Shown here: in pieces, positions 1-11,092 of the stretch
How the letters are laid out: the number at the start of each line of letters is the position of its first letter
Numbering within the stretch: the stretch's first letter is position 1
Source of the DNA: Strigamia acuminata
Taxonomy: Eukaryota > Arthropoda > Chilopoda > Geophilomorpha > Linotaeniidae
Assembly: GCA_949358305.1 (NCBI GenBank)
Contig: OX442314.1
Span: 39,405,211 to 39,469,210, forward strand
Length of the DNA stretch: 64,000 bases
Direction: 5' to 3'
Position numbers and translations under genes: made by a program
Notes under the pieces: model-generated
The model's input: the letters and a program-made list of their open reading frames with translations, nothing else
Told to the model about the DNA's origin: nothing
Database searches by the model: none

Positions 1-25
1 ATACAAGCACACCATAAAGAAAATA

Positions 26-217
26 TTGAATAAATTATCGACTGATCTTTCGAATTCCGAGGAAACAGAAAACTCTGAACATTCCGAATCTGAAACGACA
101 GATGAGCCCTCCCAAGAATTATTGAATCATTTACAGCAACAAGCCAAGCGTTTTGAGAAAGGAACATGTTTCAACTGCGGAAGTAAAGAGCACTTTCGCA
201 ATATGATTATGTTCTGA
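26..217 (+). pseudogene. gag zinc-knuckle fragment of an LTR retrotransposon
   Basis: A 63-codon open stretch is rich in Glu and Ser and ends in CFNCGSKEHF, the first three ligands (C-x2-C-x4-H) of a retroviral CCHC zinc knuckle. The last Cys is missing because the frame stops at 215-217. The first codon is TTG, so no true start is visible and the upstream part lies outside the window. An acidic, coiled-coil-like stretch before a CCHC knuckle is typical of the end of Ty3/gypsy gag. The integrase fragment 400 bp downstream may belong to the same element after loss of protease and reverse transcriptase. Only the motif supports the call. Confidence 0.55.
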
Positions 218-621
218 ACATAATTCAAATTCATGGGTTACCATATTTAAGCTACCACGGCCGGAACAATCGTCAACAATGCAACGGATGAACATAATGT
301 TTGCAACGGCAGCGCAAATTCTATCTTCGAGATAAATAAAATTTTTGGCACCAATATTGGGTTTGGCTAGGCTTCAGATTCAACTTCAGGAGCCTACCAT
401 TCCACAAAATTCATTTATTAAAAAAATATTTTTTTGGATTTATATGTAATAATTGAATGTTATTGTTCATATTTTAGTTAGACCAGTTCAATTTTCTAAT
501 TAAATTGTAAGGAACACAAGAAGCTTCAAGAAATTGTATGTAGCAAGCTACTTCTTTCTGATATCCCTAAACTATCACCAGACCACCAAACATCAGAAGA
601 GGAATCATTTCACTGCATTAT

Positions 622-1329
622 TTGTTTCTTTGCTTATCACGGTTATTACCACCAGAAGGCGAAAATGAGGTGAATAAAATCAGTATTCTAAATACAAGAG
701 ATATGTTGGAAATCGATTGGTGCCCACAACGGATAGCTGAAGCCCAATTGGCTGACCCCAAATTAGAGTTCTTGATTGAAGCGGCCAAGGGCAAAACAGC
801 CCAATTTAAGAGCAAGTTTCCTACATGGGATTCATACTACTTAACAGACGACGACATGCTTTATGTGGCTAGGAGTATTCACGGGGAAGTGATTTCCATT
901 TTAGTGGTGCCCGAAACTATGGTACCAGCAGTATTAACCCATGAGCACAATAGGGAAGGAGCGGGCCATTTCGGAATCGAAAAACTATTCGAAACTATCA
1001 GGCAGAAATACTATTGACCAGGGATATACAAGGACATTAGACAACATGTCAAGTCGTGCGAGCAGTGTAATGCAAGAAAAGGGCCAAAGGGAAAGGCCCC
1101 AATTCAGATGTTCCAACCGGTGGAAGTGCCATTGGAAAAGATGGGATGTGACATTTTGTGTCCTTTGAAAACCACTAAAAAGGGAAATCAATTCATTGTC
1201 ATAGCAGTTGATTATTTCAGCAAATGCCCGGAAGCCATGCCTCTGAAAGATCAGAGAGCTGAAACGATTGTTGCGGCACTGGACTCGATGCATGAGAAGA
1301 AAAGGTTTTCAAGAAAGATGAGAGAATAA
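622..1329 (+). pseudogene. Ty3/gypsy integrase fragment with an in-frame stop
   Basis: One reading frame runs across the interval with a single TGA at 1015-1017, where the family normally has a Trp codon. Before the stop is the integrase H2C2 zinc-binding N-terminus (THEHNREGAGHFG), and after it come the paired cysteines (SCEQCNARKG). The catalytic core then begins with GCDILCP and VDYFSKCPEA, including the first catalytic Asp. The frame ends before the second Asp and the Glu, so the core is truncated. The stop and truncation mark a dead copy. The sequence type matches gypsy elements of the kind found at 8640-12300, but whether they are the same family was not tested. Confidence 0.8.
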
Positions 1330-2051
1330 AATGTAGAAAAAAAAATACCCCAATACATTCAGATATTAAATGCTATAAAGAAAACACAAAAAGGGTCACT
1401 CAGTTTGCATAACTCCCCTTTTTAATCCCCCTATTGTTTTGACTCTTGGAATGCAATGTGGGTCAGTATCCATGTCATTCCTTTAAGTGTCATAATTAAA
1501 ATGACATTGATTGGTGGAATCTGACTATTTGGGATTAACCACTACCAATCCAAATCAATACAAAAAAAAACTCAAATTCCTGTTTGCATCTGAATGCAAA
1601 AACCTTCATTCACATCTATCACCATCATCACCAACACACGACCATAGACGATTATTGTGACGACAATCAGGACAAACAATGCCCCCCAAACGATGATAGC
1701 AATGGCGCGCCCGATGAGTTGCACCATTACGTTGATGTTTTAATAGACTTCGACGCGGAATTTGCCAATTTCGAGCACCTGGATGTTAGTTCAGATGGCC
1801 ACGCTCTCGTCGCCAGCATTCTCACAAATGTTTAAGAGTGTTCTTGTATTTATATAAATGTTGCCTCCACCACCTTAGGCGCATAATATACGAAGTATAT
1901 CGAAACCATCATGGCAGCGGGCGGTGGCGAGGACTTTCCAGGGCACAAGTACCAATATTGTGGGAATCTTAGTCATTTTACGTGAAGTATGCGTCCCTAC
2001 CTAGTGTTTTCAGTCCCCTGACTACACTGGCGAGACCATAGCAGTCACAAT
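1330..2051. other. non-coding stretch, possibly ending in an LTR
   Basis: No recognisable gene. An 83-codon open frame at 1584-1835 (His-rich start, acidic end) matches no family I know and is probably chance. Because a primer binding site begins at 2052, the sequence just upstream should be the end of an LTR; it ends in CACA at 2046-2049, and a TATA-like TATATAAA lies near 1850. The LTR start could not be located because no second copy is in the window. Confidence 0.3.
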
Positions 2052-2069
2052 TGGGGGCCCGTCCGGGAT
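2052..2069 (+). other. primer binding site, tRNA-Pro type, of an LTR retrotransposon
   Basis: The 18 bases TGGGGGCCCGTCCGGGAT differ at one position from the classical tRNA-Pro primer site used by murine-leukaemia-type retroviruses. The compensating base is expected if the host tRNA-Pro acceptor stem has a GGGCCC end. It is preceded by CA plus two bases, the normal LTR-end spacing. A related site lies at 59386-59403. Confidence 0.75.
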
Positions 2070-2247
2070 TTAAACTTGGAAAAATTTTTTTTGGTCACGG
2101 GTCGGGAATTGTTCTCTGTTTAGACTCGAGGTTTCTTATTTCTGGACATAGACCCCGTTTGTCACTTGTTTTCGAGAGAGCGACCTGACAGCATCAGCAG
2201 AAAAACTCTTGTTGTTGTTTCGTGTTTCGAGGATTTTTGACAGTATT

Positions 2248-2562
2248 ATGCGGAATTCGAGAAATGGAGGCGGAGATGGGAGCGAGCAGTGGCATATCTG
2301 CCCCGTTTGCTCAGGCGAACGGTGGGAGGTATCGGCGAGCGGCTGGGAGTCGCCGTGCGGCAACTGCCTCGGCATGGGTCTGGTGCATTTCTCCATTCCC
2401 AGGCAGAGGTGGTATGTGCGCCACTCGCAGCGACCGGGTGGTGACAGGAGCCGCTCCCGATCGTTAGTGTCATGGATGAGCGTCGACTCGTGGGAGAGAC
2501 GAACGCAGGACTTGTTGCGGCACAGGCATGCCCTTCTGCCCCGCGGCCTAACCTCCTATCAC
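2248..2562 (+). pseudogene. start of a retrotransposon ORF with a CPVCSG zinc-binding motif
   Basis: An ATG 180 bp after the tRNA-Pro primer site opens a frame whose first 50 residues contain ICPVCSG and, 13 residues later, CGNCLGMG. This four-cysteine pattern resembles half of the DnaJ cysteine-rich domain (CxxCxGxG). A basic, Arg/Ser-rich stretch follows. From about 2563 the sequence becomes a dispersed repeat also present at 53562, so the original C-terminus is lost. By position it is the first ORF (gag) of an LTR element. A CPVCSG ORF of similar layout lies at 16023-16265. Confidence 0.45.
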
Positions 2563-2662
2563 AACATGCCCTCATTTTTGTTATTACAGGTTTGTTTGGA
2601 AAAGCATGGACACATCCAATATGTTATTATTTCACTGGAAGTGGAAATCAATACAGGTCTTC
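2563..2662. repeat. dispersed repeat, second copy at 53562-53650
   Basis: About 85 bases starting ATGCCCTCATTTTTGTTATT are nearly the same here and at 53562-53650. Both contain TTATTACAG followed by a frame reading VCLEKHGHIQ, so this may be an intron end plus exon start of an unrecognised transposon gene. Confidence 0.6.
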
Positions 2663-2724
2663 AGGGGCAGATATTGCAATTTCCTGTCTTGTTTTGTGAC
2701 CCAAACCCCTTTTTCTACCCCACT

Positions 2725-2835
2725 TGGTATATAAGTCTCCTTGCAATAAAGAATATTCAGTCTGCACTGAGCATTCACCAGTCAGTCAGTCTCTCAAACT
2801 GAAAATTTTCCATTTGAAGTTTGACAATTTTTCAT
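2725..2835 (+). repeat. promoter-like repeat, partly duplicated at 3260-3345
   Basis: A TATATAAG box (2729-2736), a CAATAAAG polyadenylation-like signal and the block CACTGAGCATTCACCA followed by CAGTCAGTCTCTCAAACTG occur together. The later part recurs at 3260-3345 with small changes. This layout suits an LTR promoter/poly(A) region, but LTR ends were not found. Confidence 0.45.
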
Positions 2836-2989
2836 TCATTTCGATTTTATTCATCTGGTTTGATAATTCCATTTAGTTAATTTCTATTTGGTTCAAATAA
2901 TTCCATTTGACTCGATTTTTTCCATTCAGTTTTGTCTGATCTATAATCAAGCTGCATTTCTGCTGATTTTTGCTTGGTTGTCTGCCATT

Positions 2990-3112
2990 TTATTTGGTTC
3001 GATTTTAATTATTTGGTTCGATTTTAATTATTTGGTTCGATTTTAATTATTTGGTTCAATTTTAATTATTTGGTTCAATTTGAAATTATTTGGTTCGATT
3101 TTAATTCAAGTG
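2990..3112. repeat. tandem repeat, 19-bp unit
   Basis: Six or so copies of a unit read as TTATTTGGTTCGATTTTAA, degenerating at both ends. It lies between the two copies of the promoter-like repeat. No coding content. Confidence 0.8.
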
Positions 3113-3432
3113 AAAAACCACTCAAGTAACATCTTTGACTGCTACCCTAGCACATATAAATGGCATAAAAATAGGACTCATCCTATGGCCATGGTGCCTC
3201 CGAATTACTAACGTCTACTTTCTAGAGATAGGTAACGCAGAACCACCCCCTCCCGGCCATGCACTGAGCATTCACCACAGTCAGTCAGTCTCTCAAACTG
3301 AAAACTTTCCATTTGAAGTTTGACAATTTTTGACAATTTTTCGATCATGGTCCCCCAGTACCAGACTCATATTTGTATACATGAGTGGGGAGAAAGATAT
3401 GAAAATCATAAATGTCCCCTCTGTAAAAACAA

Positions 3433-3943
3433 GTGGTAAAATTTTGTAAAATTAAAGTTCAAACTGATATTTTGCAAGTTGCAGTTGACAAAGTCTGGCA
3501 AAGAACTCTGTCAAATGTTATATCAGAATTAAAAACAGATGATGAATTAACTTTAACTAGGAATGGCCGCTCAGTGAACTTGACCTTTAAAATAAAATTA
3601 TTTGAACTTTTAGTACAATGGGAAAATTATGATTTCTTTGATCGCTTATTGGAGCGTGACTCACAAAATGGCGGACTAAAAATTATTCCAAAATAAATGT
3701 ATTAATTATGTGGTTAAATTGGAATTAACCTGCAGTAAAGGTGGAGAAGACCGAAAAGTGCAGCTTGTTGAGATACCAAGCATCCACTGTATATTAAAAA
3801 TAATGTGCGTGGAAACAAACCAAAAATTAAGAAATCTGTCTTTGAAAGTAAAGCAGTTCACAAATAGTAAACATCTAGCAGAGGCTGTAAAATGTACTGC
3901 ACCAGCCAAAAAGTGTCTGCGACCAACAAACCCGTCAGTGTAA
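3433..3943 (+). other. two unrecognised open frames, possible exons
   Basis: Frames at 3433-3696 (87 codons) and 3710-3943 (77 codons) follow each other in different phases. The first has a balanced, protein-like composition (charged helix residues, DFFDRLLERD); the second is Lys-rich. Neither begins with ATG in good context, and no domain is recognised. They could be exons of a decayed transposon gene. Confidence 0.2.
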
Positions 3944-4279
3944 TCAAAACTTAATGCAAAAAAAAGATTACAGTAAGGACAATAATTGTCTTCCGCCCTG
4001 GCCGTGTCTTAATTGAACCTGGAGATATTTCACTGTCATCCATGCAAAATAAATAAATTACTACCGGTAGTACCGGTAATAATCATTACGCCAAAATCAA
4101 GATGATACACACCAGGAACAGTTCTCGTGAAATTGCACCTCGCTTGTCCAGTGTCTGAAGGCTTAATGCAGTTATTTGTATAAAAATTAAATATTTATGT
4201 TGACTTAACTGCTCCTTCTCCAGTCCACTTTAGCACTCACAACCGACCAGGAAGCGAACTCAAGTCATTTATACAAGTA

Positions 4280-6080
4280 GACCCGAATTGGAGCAATAAC
4301 CAGCACAACCGACTTTGCTCACATACTGTACAACAATTCCCAAAAGAAAAAAAATATATTTCTCAACATGTATGTAGCCTTCTTCTAATAAAGTCGGCAA
4401 AAAACAGAATACCAGCATTAATAATAAATAAATAAAAAATGCAAATGTAACATCACATAAGAATGCAGGCTTACAATACAATAAAACATGTAAATGCCAC
4501 ATTCATGAAAGAAAGGAATGCAGGCTTATAATACAATAAAACATGTAAATGCCACATTCATGAAAGAAAGGGATGTGGGGGCTAACAATACATTGAGAAA
4601 TGTAAATGCCACACTCAGGAAGGAATGTTACATTTGCACAGGAATGCAGGATTGCAATACACTCATGTAAATGGGGATGGACTAAACATGGAAGCTATTT
4701 TTTGCCAAAAATAAAAATCGTAAAGATAATTTGTTTTGCGCAAGAGTGATTTGCTTGTGTAAATATTAATTAATTGCTGCGTGGCCGACAATTAAAAAAT
4801 CGAGAGGAAAGGCAGGATGTGGATATCGTAGCAATTCCCGCTGACGACTCAATCGCTGCTTAATGAATAAACCAAAATGAATCAACACCAAGTGGAAAAA
4901 ACGAAAATGCGATGAATGAAATCATTGATTAAATCAACAGTGATGAAGTTGAAGGAACAGACGATCTAAACATTGAAACTAGAAAACACTGAATTTGCAA
5001 GTTTGGATCCAGGGGTGTGGGTCAGTTCTTTTGTCATCGATAACTTTTCAATTGCAAAATATAAAAAAACCTAGGAATGCAGGCTTACAATACAATAAAA
5101 CATGTAAATGCCACATTCTTGAAAGAAAGGGATGTGGGGGCTAACAATACATTGAGAAATGTAAATGCCACACTCAGGGAGGAATGTTACAATGCAACTA
5201 GAAAATGTGAAAGAACTTTTCAAATGACCAGAGCTCTCTTCTGGTTCACCGAGACGTGTCAAGTCATCAGTTTATCCAGGGGTGACCACGAGGAGGTAGA
5301 GAGTTGGATTTTACACCCCCGAGAACAAATCAAGGACTTACCGCTTTTGTTTTGTTGGAACGATCGGGCATGTTTACAACATCAATTTTGTAGAAAATTC
5401 GCATTTTCACTCATCTAAAAAACTGCGAAAATAATAACTTAGTAAATGGTCTCAAACAGGTTTCTCCCCTAATGAGCGCGAACCATGACCTGAACACGAT
5501 ACACTGACGTCACTCCACTCAAGGACAAAGGATGGCTTCGAACACAAAGAAGAAATTAAACATTTCATGCGAAATGATCGAAAACACTGAAATAAATGGA
5601 AAAAGAAATAAAATAAACATGAAATGGTAATACAACAATTAATTTAGGGTTACGGGTGATATGTATAAAAACTTACTTCGGTTTGTTGGAGGAAAAAAAT
5701 AAGCAGTTTGCGTGAAAAAAAAAAAAAATTAACACACTGGAATTGCGAGCAAAACTTGGATAGGAAAACAACAAAATCTAAAGTAAAATTGAAGGTGAAC
5801 CAACACCAACACCGCGACAAACCCAAATTGTGCTTCAACGTCTCGGCGTGGTCAGAGAACTAACGCGGCTACGGGGTTTAGACACGTAAATCACGGTGAA
5901 CCGTTCTCTACAGAACGAATCTTTCATCCCCCATCGTATGTATGGTAGCCTACAAGGACTGTTGAAACTGACTGAAAAGAAGATATCAAGGAGTAAACTT
6001 TTCGTTGAAGAAAATAAATAAATAGAATGAATAAATAAATAAATAAATGAAATAAACGGAAATGATTTAATAAAAAAAAT
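4280..6080. mobile_element. unclassified dispersed repeat, copy A
   Basis: This block matches 22336-24660 through most of its length. Shared landmarks are CAACCGACTTTGCTC at the left end, a TAAAGTCGGCAAAAAA segment, 53-55-bp tandem units, a TGACGTCA-containing stretch (5508-5515 here) and the segment CGTCTCGGCGTGGTCAGAG near 5840. An open frame of N-x-T-rich peptide (HVNATF, NNTLRNVNATLR, CYNATRKCE) runs over the tandem units at 5077-5230. No transposase domain was recognised, so the class is unknown. Confidence 0.65.
4462..4640. repeat. 55-bp tandem units inside dispersed repeat A
   Basis: Two near-perfect 55-bp units beginning AATGCAGGCTTACAATACAA, then a diverged unit beginning GATGTGGGGGCTAACAATAC and a decayed fourth. 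The same units recur at 5073-5195, 22497-22615 and 23192-23412. Confidence 0.8.
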
Positions 6081-6424
6081 CACTTGTTGAAAGATATTTT
6101 AACGTTATTGTATGTAGTACATTTTAAGCATGAACAGAAAAAAAATTATAGGCAAAAAGTGTTTGATCAGTAAAGCAAACTAAATGTAATAAAATCACTT
6201 ACAATTCAGAGAACAACCCGCTTTCGCACATCTTACATGATGATAATTGGTACGGGCGCAAGAAGGGCTTGCAAGCAACATCTTTTCAAATACTCTAATA
6301 AGCGGTTTCTTTTTCAAACGAATTATAATGACAAATAACATTTACTCCATTTGTCCAGTATGGTGTGTATGGTATTGTCAGCTTTTAAAATTTTCAACGA
6401 ATTTAACGATTTTAAACAAATTTT

Positions 6425-6870
6425 TTTGATTACTCACAACCAATTGGTGCTTTCGCAGCTAAGGGTCCCACTAAATCACTTATTTTGTCACAGCTAATTG
6501 TGAAAGCACTAACTTTATTGCATAAAGCTGGTGCAGTTGTTGATGGTCTTATATGTGATGGAGCACAGACAAATCGAGGCATGTGGAAACAGTTCCTGAT
6601 ATGCGGAAAGATAGATGAGGTTAGAAACAGTTTCCCCCATCCAACGGCCGACAACCAAAAAGTATATGTGTTCTCAGATACACCACATTTTATGAAATGC
6701 ATTCGTAACAGGTTATTCCAGAAAAAAAAATTAAAAGTTAGGTTTTCTTATATCATGCTCTTAATAAAAGTAATCACTTAATAAAACTTATTCATACTCT
6801 TTTTTCAATTTCAGATAGCAGCTGGTCAGACTATGAAAACGTTTTCACCTTTTCAGAAATGAGAGGGACT
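6425..6870 (+). pseudogene. P-element/THAP9-like transposase fragment, copy 1
   Basis: From 6425 the frame reads DYSQPIGAFAAKGPT, then the RNase-H-fold core with ICDGAQTN and VFSDTPHFMKCIRNRLF. These are the blocks QPI..F, cDGa.tN and f.D..H..K.iRN that mark P-element and THAP9 transposases. The DGA and SDTPH motifs carry catalytic-type acidic residues. The reading frame ends near 6780, and a possible further exon (SSWSDYENVF) follows a TTTCAG acceptor at 6810-6815. The N-terminal THAP domain and C-terminus are missing. Overlapping pieces of the same superfamily lie at 13540-14580 and 52395-52634. Confidence 0.75.
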
Positions 6871-8000
6871 TAACAATCACACGGACTGCTGAAAATTAGC
6901 CATCGTCCGTTAAAAAGCCAAATAGCAGCATTAAACCGGGTTTCACTAAAAACCGAGGGAGCTGATGAGCGACTGTACACACGTGACCGAATTTCGAGTT
7001 CAAACTGCCAAATAACACTTATTTTTACCGAATTATTAATTTGCACAAATAAACCATTAATAATGTCTAATTTCTCTGTTGATTCACAGAAGAAAAACTA
7101 TTGTTGTTGATTGCATTGTGGTTACACCCTACAATGGCGGACCACGGCAACCGAAAACGCACTGGGCATGAAGTCGGAGCTCGATACAACCCGAAGGACG
7201 TCTCCGATTGAAATGACGACTTTCAAACTGAAAGCCCAGACCTCAATTATCCTTCAAAAATGTTCAAGAAAGATCGTAAATACTCCAAAGTTAAATTAAT
7301 CGGCTCGATCTAATAAATTTACGAGTCGCCTTTTATTTTGCCAGGCATCGTACCCGAAACACGATAAATCGAGACGACCCGAACTCATAACCAACTGAGT
7401 TCGACTAAAAACGAAACAGGTAGCATTTTCTTGGACTATTTACAAACCTGATACAGCAAACTTATCTAATATTTAAAAAGTTAGTCCATCCGTTGTGTAA
7501 AATTAATGCTACTATGTAATTAGCAGTAAACACGATATATTTTATTCCAACAATTGTAACATGCCTTTCTAAATTGGTGGCGATGGGTTTGAAAATTTCC
7601 GTTATGAAAACTGCCCATCAGAAAACAACATTTCCGAAGCACATAGCGCGACAACGGAGCAACGGATCGCGATGGGACACACACCAAACGAAAGCTGGTA
7701 AAAAACTGAACAAGAAACATTATTTAAACACATTTAAACGATAATAATTTTTTGCAAATGAATGAAGAAGCAATTTAGCACACTAAAATCACATTGACGT
7801 GATTGCTTCAAGCATCTGAAAACACAAGGAGGACACAACGGACATCAAAACTGAAAGCAGCGTTCAAAAGGTAAGCAAAAACTACATACGATAGGTTTAT
7901 TAAATTAATTTTAACTCTAAAATTAACTCCTAGAACAAATACTACAGGTGACTTTACAGAAGTGAACGAGAAGCCCATTCTGCATCACTGACAAAACAAG
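6871..8000. other. no gene recognised
   Basis: AT-rich sequence with only short chance frames on both strands. Decayed transposon DNA is the likely content, but nothing specific can be supported. Confidence 0.5.
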
Positions 8001-8011
8001 TATCAACCAAG

Positions 8012-8640
8012 TTGCCTATTGATCAGGCAAAGAAATTTGTAATTGACGCTAGTAATGGCAAATACGATGAATTTATCAATTATTTGCCTGTCGTTAAGCC
8101 AAAAGGCAGTCAGATGTTCTTATTTCTTGTGACGCCAGCAAGATCAGACGTTCAAAAAACCAACCAATACAACTTCTGGAATGTAAAAACTGCAAAACCT
8201 GCAGGAGTTAGGCGATGTGTTGATAAATTACATATGGCAACAATCAACAATAAGAAGACGTTTCGTGACGGTTTTGAGCGCAATCACTTTTCGTTAATTG
8301 ATGAATTGGCGAATACCAAAGGTTATTATGCATTAGTTCATTACATTGGAGACGAAACTGTTCATGTTCCGCCAACACACGGAAATTCGCATGGTAAAGA
8401 TCGTGTTTTCACTGGTAGTTCGAAATCAGTTTTAACTAACTTAAAAGATAAAGTGGCATATCCTGTAGCGCCGAAAAAAATTTATGAACACTGTAGCGCC
8501 GAAAAAAATTTATGAACAAAACCTGAAAACATCCAAGAAAGAACTAGCAGATAATTTTGACATTCTTGAACCAGTGTTGACAGCACATGATGTCAAACAA
8601 GTTAAAAACGTGAAATTTGCGATGAGAAAAAAAAACTAGA
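8012..8640 (+). pseudogene. unrecognised transposon-type ORF, frameshifted
   Basis: An open frame (167 codons from a TTG, no ATG start visible) has protein-like composition and the blocks YYALVHYIGDE, HGNSHGKDRVF and APKKIYE. After the frame breaks, the continuation HDVKQVKNVKF is found in another phase. The break is a 28-bp tandem duplication at 8463-8518. A PKKIYE...KQVKN pattern reminds me of proteins that travel with MULE-like transposons, but this is weak and I do not assign a function. The gag frame of a gypsy element begins right after it. Confidence 0.35.
8463..8518. repeat. perfect 28-bp tandem duplication causing a frameshift
   Basis: Bases 8463-8490 and 8491-8518 are identical. 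Because 28 is not a multiple of three, the duplication shifts the ORF and brings in the stop at 8513-8515. The perfect match suggests it is recent. Confidence 0.9.
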
Positions 8641-9266
8641 ATTTCATCTTGTGAAATTTACTCTCTTTTTGAACTCTGGTCTCAAGACTTTGGCCTCGAG
8701 GAAGGAATATTACGTGACAAAATAGTATTTGGAATCCGCAGTGAGGTAATTCGACAAAGATTGTTGGAAGAAGCAAATTTAACCCTTGAGAAAGGCCATC
8801 CAGATAGTCAGGGCGGCAGAAAGCGCTGAAAAACAGATAAAAACAATGGATGATGACAAATTGTACGGGACCATGGTGGTGCGCAGGATTATTACTGACA
8901 GCATTAATGACAATGAGGACTGGTTTGAGCGAGTTAAACTCAATAACAAATTGCTACAGGACATAAAATTGGATTCCGGGGCAAGTACGGAAGCTTGGAC
9001 TGCAATTAGATACATCGCGCACAAAGTAGTTGAAGTCATTCACGGAACATTGCATGGCCGTACTGGGTGAAGTTGTCATTAATTGTAAAGTCAAGAAAAT
9101 GCGGGCACGAGTGGCATTTCAGGTAGTCGATGAAAAAGTGCCAGCAATTTTCGGTAAAAACATGTGCAGCAAATTGAATTTAATTACACGTGTGGACACG
9201 ATAAATCTGGAGTTAACGGATGCGGAAATTAAAAAGCAAGTGTTTGAAGGACTAGGATGTGCAAAG
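8640..9266 (+). pseudogene. gypsy gag C-terminus and protease, left part of an interrupted element
   Basis: The first phase reads ILRDKIVFGIRSEVIRQRLL, the conserved capsid end of gypsy gag. A shift near 8786 gives LEKAIQIVRAAESAEKQ. Then comes a retroviral-type aspartic protease: LDSGAS as active site, followed by the FQVV and the K-LNLITRVD blocks. Reading continues to FEGLGCAK at 9266, where a younger LTR element has inserted. The frame resumes without loss at 11302. No zinc knuckle is visible. Frameshifts near 8786 and 9050 show the element was already dead or has decayed since. Confidence 0.8.
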
Positions 9267-9475
9267 TGTTGTGTCTTCCCCCATCCTTACAACAATACAA
9301 ACATTGTATTACTAGCCTAGCAACCTCGTTCATTTTAGTTTAATAAATAGTCGACTCACAAAATCAATCCGAATCAGCCGTCTTGTTTTTCTCTGGCCAT
9401 TAGGCCCAAACATGAACATTTCATGACGGCCATGCTCTTGCATGGCCCGAATACCTTTACCCAACATACATAAAA
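9267..9475 (+). repeat. left LTR of the nested non-autonomous element
   Basis: Begins TGTTGTGTCTTCCCCC and ends CATACATAAAA. It contains AATAAA near 9341, a likely poly(A) signal. It matches 11093-11301 over all 209 bases by eye. It does not end in the canonical CA. Confidence 0.9.
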
Positions 9476-9476
9476 G

Positions 9477-9487
9477 TGGCGCAGTCG
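9477..9487 (+). other. primer binding site, tRNA-Ser type
   Basis: TGGCGCAGTCG starts one base after the left LTR. The same 11 bases form the start of the tRNA-Ser primer site of Drosophila 17.6/297-type elements. A second instance lies at 56344. Confidence 0.7.
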
Positions 9488-10307
9488 CTTGTTTTCTAAG
9501 AAGGGAAAGAGAAACCTGTGCAAAATTCGAATCCAAGATGGAGGCGTGCGAGCTTTTGAGAAGGACGAATTTCCAGGTCGTAAATTTTCGATCATTGATC
9601 ATCGCTTCGCCAGATGAATCGACTGGAACTCTGGTTGGTTTCGGCTCACGCTGCGCAACTACTAGTAGAACCCACTGTTATTATTTTTCCCAATTATAAC
9701 CACATACTATGCCTGGATCGAACGTGAAGTTCGAATCCAACATGGAGACAAACGAATCGTCAAAAGCGGATGAACTCCTTGGTCGTGTATCATCGTGTGT
9801 GGCCGATTCAGTTCCAATCGCTGCTCAGGCGAGTTGACTCATCGATTAGACATACGCTCGGATTGTACACCGCGTGCTTTCATTTGCCTTGTAAGCATCG
9901 ACTTTAACTTTGTTTATCGTGGTCACTAGCTCCGTGTGCTCCGCTCTTTTGACCGCCCGCCTTCCCCTTGTATCACCATCATAGGGGGAAGGCAGCTGGC
10001 GGCCACAGTAGTGAACTCGTTATGCCAGTTCTTTGGCCGCCAGTGCGCTGTTTCTTCGGCCGCTCACCGCCACCGTGTGGGCTTGGACTGGCTCTGTTAA
10101 TCGTCATCGTCCCGAGTATCAACTTTTATCTGGTGTATCGGCCGCTTGTTCTGTGAGATGGCATCTGCCCGGTGCGGTTGTCGGTACCGCGTGACTTCGT
10201 GTGTCATTCCTCACTTCTATGGGGAAAGTGGGCCGCCCATCGCTCGTCGCATCCATGCGGGCGAGCTCGCTTGCTCCTGCCGCCAGACTCGCGGCTCGTA
10301 GCATTTG

Positions 10308-10650
10308 CGTGGCCGCTTGCCGACATCGCATCTGCGTCGGCCGCTTGTCCACCTCGCATTCGCGTCAGCCGCTTGCTCCCATCGCATCGCGTCGGCCGCT
10401 TGCCGACATCGCATCTGCGTCGGCCGCTTGCCAACCTCGCATCTGCGTCGGCCGCTTGCCGACATCGCATTGCGTCGGCCGCTTGCCGACATCGCATTGC
10501 GTCGGCCGCTTGCCGACATCGCATTGCGTCGGCCGCTTGCCGACATCGCATTGCGTCGGCCGCTTGCCGACATCGCATTGCGTCGGCCGCTTGCCCACTT
10601 CGCATCCACGTCGGCATCGCATCGCATCGGCCGCTCGCCGTCTCGCAGTC
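10308..10650. repeat. GC-rich tandem array, 27-28-bp hairpin units
   Basis: About 11-12 units, including five consecutive identical 27-bp copies in the middle (roughly 10447-10585), with diverged 28-bp copies on both sides. Each good unit contains GTCGGC-CGCTT-GCCGAC, a perfect 6-bp stem with a 5-base loop. Because 27 is divisible by three and the unit lacks stops, long frames stay open on both strands, the longest being 324 codons; they are by-products, not genes. Confidence 0.9.
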
Positions 10651-11092
10651 GTGGCCTGCTTGCCGCCCTTTGGTTTGTCCTGCGCACTTGCGTGGTCCTC
10701 TCGCCGCTTCGTTGCAGCGCCCACTGCCGCATCATCGCGGAGCCCGAGTCACCACGTCATTGCATAGTGTCGAGTCACCGCTCCCCATCGCGGCACATCA
10801 GTATCTGTTCGTCAGACGACGTCAAGCCGTTGTCGCGGCACCTCAAGCCCGCGCTCATCGCGGATCATCAGTTCGCTGCTCGTCACGGAACGCCAAGCAA
10901 CCAACTGCTCGTCGCGGGACGTCGGGTCGCCACACATCGCGGGAGTCCAAGCCGGCGCTGGCAACAGTCACTCGTTGCTCGCCACAGCCGCTCGTCGCTC
11001 GCCTCTCGCCACAGCTGCTTGCCCGCCACACCAGTGTATCTTGGCAGTCGTATTCTTTTTCGCAACTTGAAATCTTTGTAAGGGGGAAGGCA

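Noticed and set aside
1584-1835. His-rich 83-codon ORF
   Set aside because: No domain, no upstream promoter, and the histidine run comes from a CAC/CAT repeat.
8012-8515. Considered as gypsy gag N-terminus
   Set aside because: It does not resemble capsid sequence and lies in a different frame from the clear gag end at 8640; kept only as an unrecognised transposon-type ORF.
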